A DNA stretch of 31,887 nt from CANJDH01 sp964443245 (GTDB taxonomy: Bacteria; Pseudomonadota; Gammaproteobacteria; Burkholderiales; JAEUOS01). Location of the stretch: positions 1 to 31,887 of the forward strand of contig CAYUEG010000030.1 of assembly GCA_964443245.1 (NCBI GenBank), written 5' to 3'. The translations under genes were made by a program, and so were the position numbers. Under the pieces are notes generated by a model. The model ran no database searches. It saw only the letters and a list, made by a program, of their open reading frames with translations, and was not told the DNA's origin. The first letter of the stretch is position 1. Each line of letters opens with the position of its first letter. Of the stretch, positions 30,351 through 31,887 are shown one piece after another.

Positions 30351-31748
30351 TCACGCTTTTTTGGGGCGCCCGCCGAGCAGCGCACCGACGCCGGTCTTGC
30401 GCAATGGCGCCGGCGAGCCGATGTTGGCGATATCCGCTTTCACCGGCGGGGCCGTTTCCGGTGTGGTGCCGGCCTCGTAGGGCTTGAGAAACCAGGGGTC
30501 AATCTTCTCGACCTTGACGTTGCGTACGTGGCGTGACGGCGATTCGCGGTCGAAGCGGCCGCGGCTGCGTTCGTGCCGGCCGGCATGTTGGTGCGGCTCG
30601 CTGGCGACGGGCTCGAATCCCTGAGCCGTCGTGCGCTCGATCTTGTGCTTGATCAGCTTTTCGATGTCGATCAGGTAGCGTTCTTCATCCGGTGCAAAGA
30701 ACGAGATGGCATCGCCCTCCGCACCGGCGCGTCCGGTGCGGCCGATACGGTGGACGTAGTCTTCCGGGGCGTGGGGCAGGTCGTAATTGATGACGCAGGG
30801 CATTTCCTGGATGTCGAGGCCGCGTGCGGCAACGTCGGTGGCGATCAGCAGCTCGATCTCGCCGGATTTGAACTTGTCGAGTGCAGCGATGCGCTCGCCC
30901 TGTGACTTGTCTCCGTGGATGGCGTCAGCCTTGAGGCCGGCCTGCACCAGGTGTCTTGCCAGACGTGCGGTACCCAGTTTGGTGTTTGAAAAGATGATTG
31001 CCTGCTTGATGTTGCGTGATTCGACCAGATGCTGCAACAGTGCGCGCTTTTCGTCTGCAGCCACCGCGTAGGCAACCTGCCTGATCTTGTCGCCGGTGGC
31101 ATTGCGGCGCGCGACTTCGATCAGCGTGGGTTTGGTCAGAATACCCCCGGCCAGGCGCTTGATCTCCTCGGAAAACGTGGCCGAGAACATCAGGTTCTGG
31201 CGCTTCGCGGGCAGCAGCGCAATGATGCGCTTGATGTCCGGCATGAAGCCCATGTCGAGCATGCGGTCGGCTTCGTCGAGCACCAGAATCTGGACTTGCC
31301 CCAGGTTGACGGTTTTCTGTTCGATATGGTCCAGCAGACGTCCCGGTGTGGCGATCAGAATCTCGACACCCTTGCGCACTTCCACCAGCTGCGGCTTGAT
31401 GTCGACGCCACCGAACACGCAAGTGGAGCGCAATTGCATGTACTTGCCGTAAGTGGCAACCGACTCGGATACCTGCAAAGCCAGTTCGCGGGTCGGCAGC
31501 AGAATCAGTGCGCGCACCGGGTGGCGTGCCGGGGAGGGCGATGCATTTTGCAGCGGACGCAACAACTGCAAAATCGGCAAGGTGAAGCCGGCGGTCTTGC
31601 CAGTGCCGGTCTGCGCCGCCCCCATGACGTCGCCGCCCTGCACGACGATCGGAATCGCCTGCGCCTGAATCGGTGTGGGGGTGGTATAGCCTTCTTCGAG
31701 AATGGCCCGAAGAATTTCTGGCGCGAGGCCGAAAGAATCAAACGACAT
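30351..31748 (-). CDS. rhlE: DEAD-box RNA helicase, RhlE type
   Basis: A 465-residue ATP-dependent RNA helicase. The order of motifs is complete: Q-motif (FDSFGLAPEILRAILEEGYTTPTPIQAQAIP, 3-33), Walker A AQTGTGKT (45-52), PTRELALQV, TPGRLLD, DEAD (158-161), SAT (189-191), then the second RecA lobe with IIFSNTKLGTARLARHL, TDVAARGLDI and HRIGRTGR (333-340). A basic, His- and Arg-rich tail of about 95 residues (371-465) ends GGRPKKA and probably binds RNA. The sequence pattern (GAAQTGTGKTAGFTLPIL) matches RhlE rather than DbpA or SrmB. RhlE proteins act in ribosome assembly and mRNA turnover, often in the cold. It has its own promoter region upstream and converges with the small membrane-protein gene. 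Confidence 0.93.
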   Translation of the reverse strand: MSFDSFGLAPEILRAILEEGYTTPTPIQAQAIPIVVQGGDVMGAAQTGTGKTAGFTLPILQLLRPLQNASPSPARHPVRALILLPTRELALQVSESVATYGKYMQLRSTCVFGGVDIKPQLVEVRKGVEILIATPGRLLDHIEQKTVNLGQVQILVLDEADRMLDMGFMPDIKRIIALLPAKRQNLMFSATFSEEIKRLAGGILTKPTLIEVARRNATGDKIRQVAYAVAADEKRALLQHLVESRNIKQAIIFSNTKLGTARLARHLVQAGLKADAIHGDKSQGERIAALDKFKSGEIELLIATDVAARGLDIQEMPCVINYDLPHAPEDYVHRIGRTGRAGAEGDAISFFAPDEERYLIDIEKLIKHKIERTTAQGFEPVASEPHQHAGRHERSRGRFDRESPSRHVRNVKVEKIDPWFLKPYEAGTTPETAPPVKADIANIGSPAPLRKTGVGALLGGRPKKA

Positions 31749-31832
31749 GAGGCGAGTGCTTGCTGTGGCTGCTGCGCTGATGCTGCATGTCCTGCAAATG
31801 CGGCAAGCGCGGCCGACCTCGTTGAAAGCGGT

Positions 31833-31838
31833 ATTGTA
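31833..31838 (-). promoter_or_regulatory. Possible -10 element for rhlE
   Basis: The minus strand reads TACAAT, one mismatch from consensus, 84 bp before the rhlE ATG. Transcription would start near 31826 and give a leader of about 78 nt. Long 5' leaders are known for cold-induced helicase genes, but no specific structure was seen here. The -35 is weak. Confidence 0.35.
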
Positions 31839-31851
31839 CGCTGCCGATGGT

Positions 31852-31887
31852 CTATTTCCGGTCGCGGAGGGCTTGCTCCAGGGCAGC
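31852..31887 (-). CDS. C-terminal end of an unidentified gene cut by the window edge
   Basis: The minus strand reads AALEQALRDRK and then TAG at 31854-31852. The frame is open to the edge and the residues look like the helical end of a protein. With 11 codons no family can be named, and it could be a chance open frame. If real, the gene would lie 103 bp upstream of rhlE on the same strand. Confidence 0.35.
   Translation of the reverse strand, partial: AALEQALRDRK

Overview
The window looks like chromosomal sequence from a high-GC betaproteobacterium, most likely Burkholderiales. The evidence is four Bug-family (TctC-type) periplasmic receptors, an expansion typical of that order, together with betaproteobacterial-looking DnaE, GluQRS, TrhO, MetY and RhlE proteins. 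It contains a 100-N scaffold gap (2012-2111) flanked on both sides by the same 55 bp, which is what a de Bruijn assembler leaves at a k=55 overlap. It is therefore probably a draft or metagenome-derived assembly. I saw no tRNA, rRNA, CRISPR array, integrase or insertion sequence. No stretch without a gene exceeds about 180 bp apart from the gap.

Region 1 (1-6777, minus strand) is an envelope and replication block: dnaE, a heptosyltransferase of the RfaQ type, a family-4 glycosyltransferase and a partial msbA. It holds two LPS-core transferases and the lipid A/LPS flippase downstream of the replicative polymerase. A 23-bp tandem duplication sits on the glycosyltransferase start codon, exactly where the assembly broke.

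Region 2 (6872-11217) is mostly plus strand: a lone Bug receptor, a minus-strand cupin with a histone H1-like Lys/Ala tail, a small secreted protein, and a two-gene unit of an acyl-CoA-dehydrogenase-fold flavin monooxygenase and an SMP-30/gluconolactonase-like hydrolase.

Region 3 (11231-20488, minus strand) is the most interesting part. It is a seven-gene run in the order Bug receptor, MmgE/PrpD, NDP-forming acyl-CoA synthetase, Bug receptor, acyl-CoA dehydrogenase with a displaced catalytic Glu, UbiD-type decarboxylase, Bug receptor. It reads as uptake, CoA activation, dehydrogenation and decarboxylation of an unidentified organic acid. I cannot match it to a named pathway. The convergent monooxygenase/lactonase pair may belong to it.

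Region 4 (20508-26965) has trhO on the plus strand, sharing a symmetric divergent promoter with the last Bug gene. Facing it is a tightly packed minus-strand operon: DUF1499 protein, PAS-GGDEF diguanylate cyclase, Kef-type K+/H+ antiporter, ACMSD-like amidohydrolase.

Region 5 (27017-31887) holds gluQ, a CoA-binding protein, metY and a small membrane protein on the plus strand, then convergent rhlE and the last 11 codons of another minus-strand gene at the right edge.
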